This document shows positions 62,308 to 64,000 of a stretch of DNA of 64,000 nucleotides, one piece after another. The stretch spans positions 125,562,634 through 125,626,633 of the forward strand of contig CM075851.1 in NCBI GenBank assembly GCA_037975125.1, in the 5' to 3' direction. The position numbers and the translations under genes were made by a program. The stretch comes from Latrodectus hesperus. Taxonomy: Eukaryota > Arthropoda > Arachnida > Araneae > Theridiidae. Positions within the stretch are counted from its first letter, which is position 1. The number at the start of each line of letters is the position of its first letter. The notes below the pieces were generated by a model. That model was not told the DNA's origin. It worked only from the letters and a program-made list of their open reading frames with translations, and searched no databases.

Positions 62308-62704
62308 CTCGTTGTTGCTTATGACACTTCGACAAGCCAAGCTCGCTGTGCCTTTGGCAGTGCGGATAAAGTCAATAGGGAGCGTCTTTCGTTTGGATCA
62401 GAGCACCACGAAGGTGAAAGTACGACTTTGCTCTATTTAAGGGGCCTCGTAGTTTTGAACGACGGTCAGGTGACGAGGCCACACCTGAGCTAAGACCCTT
62501 CTCTCCACATCCACGTCACAACAGCGGAAGGACTTTGGACGTCACATATTACCGTGTACACGTCACCAACCCACGGAGCTCCACAGCAAACCAGTGAAGG
62601 AGAGTACACCGTGGTCACCCTCCCAACCACTGCCCGCGGCAAATGATGCTTCCCTTTGCTGAGCTTACGGGAAGCGGCGTGAAGCTACTGAGCCACTGGA
62701 ACTC
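62308..62704 (-). mobile_element. SINE-like family F, complete copy
   Basis: Perfect 13-bp duplication AAATTACATATCT at 62295-62307 and 62705-62717. The minus strand starts GAGTTCCAGTGGCTCAGTAG (possible A box), then GGTTGGGAGGGTGACCACGG (GGGAGGGTGACC is shared with the LINE derivative at about 30290). GCTCAGGTGTGGCCTCGTCA follows, and the tail CTTGGCTTGTCGAAGTGTCA ends in TAAGCAACAAC. No clear B box. It may be LINE-derived at both ends rather than purely tRNA-derived. Confidence 0.85.
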
Positions 62705-62717
62705 AAATTACATATCT

Positions 62718-63165
62718 AATTCTGAAATTGATATGCAAAATAATACATCTGCAGAAATCCATAACAGAATTGCTGCTGATCGATGTTTCTTTAGTTTGAA
62801 GAAATGTTTCCAATCTAATTTTATTAAAATAACACTGAAACTAACAATTGTAAATTTCAGAAAGGTCTGTTTTAACTGATGCAGGGAAACAGAAAAAATA
62901 AAGAAATCGTGCGTATTTTTGGGGATATCCAAGTAAATGGTGTATAGAGAAGCAGAATAACTATTGTGAGAATTACAGAAAAACTATAAGAACTCAGATA
63001 TAATTAAAATTTATTGTTAAACAATGATTAAAATGGGATGGACAATTAATTAGAATTAATGTGATAACAGATATACATATGAAAGTTTTGATGGTTAAAT
63101 TAACAGACACTCGAAAAAGAGAATGGCCAAAAACAAAGGATATGAAATTATCTAAACTAAACTCT
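62718..63165. other. No gene seen
   Basis: AT-rich; the short frames at 62643-62932 are chance, partly within SINE F. Confidence 0.5.
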
Positions 63166-63620
63166 GTGGCACGACAGCATATGTCGGCCACGGCCTACAG
63201 TACCCATCTCTTTTTCCTGACCGATGGACTTTAGGGTGTGAAGCATTTGTCCAGTTTAGGTGGTCAGTCTAACGCGAATCCCCTAATTTTTTTTCTCAAG
63301 CATGCTTGATACTCAATTTATCGACCCATTGAAGGATGAATTGACTTAGCCCACCAAGAGGATCGAACCTTGGACCTGTGCCTTGGATGGGCCGAGCTGG
63401 CAGCCGAATGGTTAGCGCTCTTGCCTTCGGTTCAACAGTTCGTGGGTTTGAATCCCACCTTGGGCATGGATGTTTGTAGCGGTTCGGAATCCACTTTAAA
63501 CCGTAAGTCCCGGTCTAATTAGCCCTCGTGTGCAAAAAATGACCGTTGAGCGACAAACAAACCAAGCAAACCAAACTGTGCCTTGGATGCGTGATACGCT
63601 ACCACTGAGCCATCAGTATT
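63166..63620 (-). mobile_element. SINE family G, split by SINE B
   Basis: Minus-strand head GATGGCTCAGTGGTAGCGTA (strong tRNA A box) at about 63614-63595. After skipping the inserted SINE B, CAAGGTTCGATCCTCTTGG (perfect B box) and a body containing ATGGGTCGATAAATTGAG and GTCCATCGGTCAGG follow. The 3' end near 63170 is not well defined. Confidence 0.78.
63390..63575 (+). mobile_element. SINE family B, complete copy
   Basis: Perfect 14-bp duplication CTGTGCCTTGGATG at 63376-63389 and 63576-63589, lying inside the anticodon-arm region of SINE G. Head GCTGGCAGCCGAATGGTTAG, B box GGTTTGAATCCCACC, body GTTCGGAATCCACTTTAAAC, A/C-rich tail CAAACCAAGCAAACCAAA. At 186 bp it is the shortest complete SINE in the window. 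Confidence 0.93.
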
Positions 63621-63640
63621 CTTATGAAATTATCTAGAAT

Positions 63641-64000
63641 TCTGTTTAATATGAAATTTTGGAGAAGTACAGAATCCAGCTATCGAACCATTGAAGGAGA
63701 AGAAAATGTAATTTTACACTGTACCTTAAGTTGAATAAAGTATTGTGGAATCTCCGAACTATGAATTTCAGTTTAACAACTATTGATATTATGAAGCCTT
63801 CTACTTATCTAAATAATTTGGGCGTTGTAACATAGATATGTAACAACGTCTTTGGAAACGTATTGATGAATCTCCGAGCAATATATTCAGTTTCGACTTA
63901 TAGTAAAATGTAGTTTAATAATATCATCAATTCAATTTATTCTATACTGATTTATAAAGCTGCTGAAAGCATTTTAAAAATATCCTGCAATTAAGATTTC
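63641..64000. other. No gene seen
   Basis: AT-rich. GAATCTCCGA recurs twice (63750, 63868) with loosely similar surroundings. Confidence 0.45.

Noticed and set aside
62643..62932. Short frames of 74-78 codons on both strands
   Set aside because: Partly inside the 5' region of SINE F and partly AT-rich flank; no support.

Overview
The window is strongly AT-rich nuclear DNA of an arthropod, most likely a spider. The evidence is a tandem-MATH gene family of the kind that is greatly expanded in spiders, an insect-type gustatory receptor, long (TA)n arrays, and a dense mix of Tc1/mariner, hAT, PIF/Harbinger-like, non-LTR and tRNA-derived SINE repeats. The spider assignment is inferred from family knowledge, not proven by the sequence. 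Only three loci look like intact host genes: a MATH gene running off the left edge (1-548, minus), its paralogue with two MATH domains and no BTB/POZ domain (13271-14176, minus), and a single-exon gustatory receptor with a poly(A) signal (24877-26058, plus). The rest is mobile DNA, relics, microsatellites or unrecognised AT-rich sequence.

Layout. 0-5 kb: MATH gene, then a 2.56-kb non-autonomous hAT element with an Ac-like TAGGGATGGG end and a perfect 8-bp duplication. 5-12 kb: Tc1 pseudogene, old SINEs, an RNase H LINE relic, and a segment almost lacking G on the plus strand. 13-14 kb: second MATH gene next to a 36-bp-arm hairpin. 15-23 kb: SINE, LINE and mariner relics, then a 3.2-kb ZBED-type hAT with both ends and its 8-bp duplication, carrying an internal SINE and a (TA)n expansion, followed 12 bp later by a 1.0-kb deleted mariner with both ends. 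24.9-26.1 kb: gustatory receptor, then a Harbinger-like MITE. 29-32 kb: a 1.16-kb LINE derivative with 11-bp duplications, and a repeat flanked by (TA)n. 34-37 kb: decayed THAP-domain gene and copy A of an inverted pair of TIR elements. 38-48 kb: MATH-like relics, hAT MITE copy 1, a mariner relic, a full-length dead Tc1 element sitting in a (TA)n array, and copy B of the TIR element. 48.6-64 kb: a SINE-rich zone with several nested insertions and precise target-site duplications, two more LINE 3' fragments, and hAT MITE copy 2.

The most interesting system is the network of SINE families. At least two families (called E and F here), a chimera and two RNase H LINE fragments end in the same 3' structure: a short stem-loop followed by ATAAGCAACAAC repeats. 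One copy (61484-61774) is a chimera of the head of SINE D and the tail of E/F, retroposed as one unit. This suggests heads and tails are exchanged among elements that use one LINE machinery. Family letters A-G are labels for this report only.
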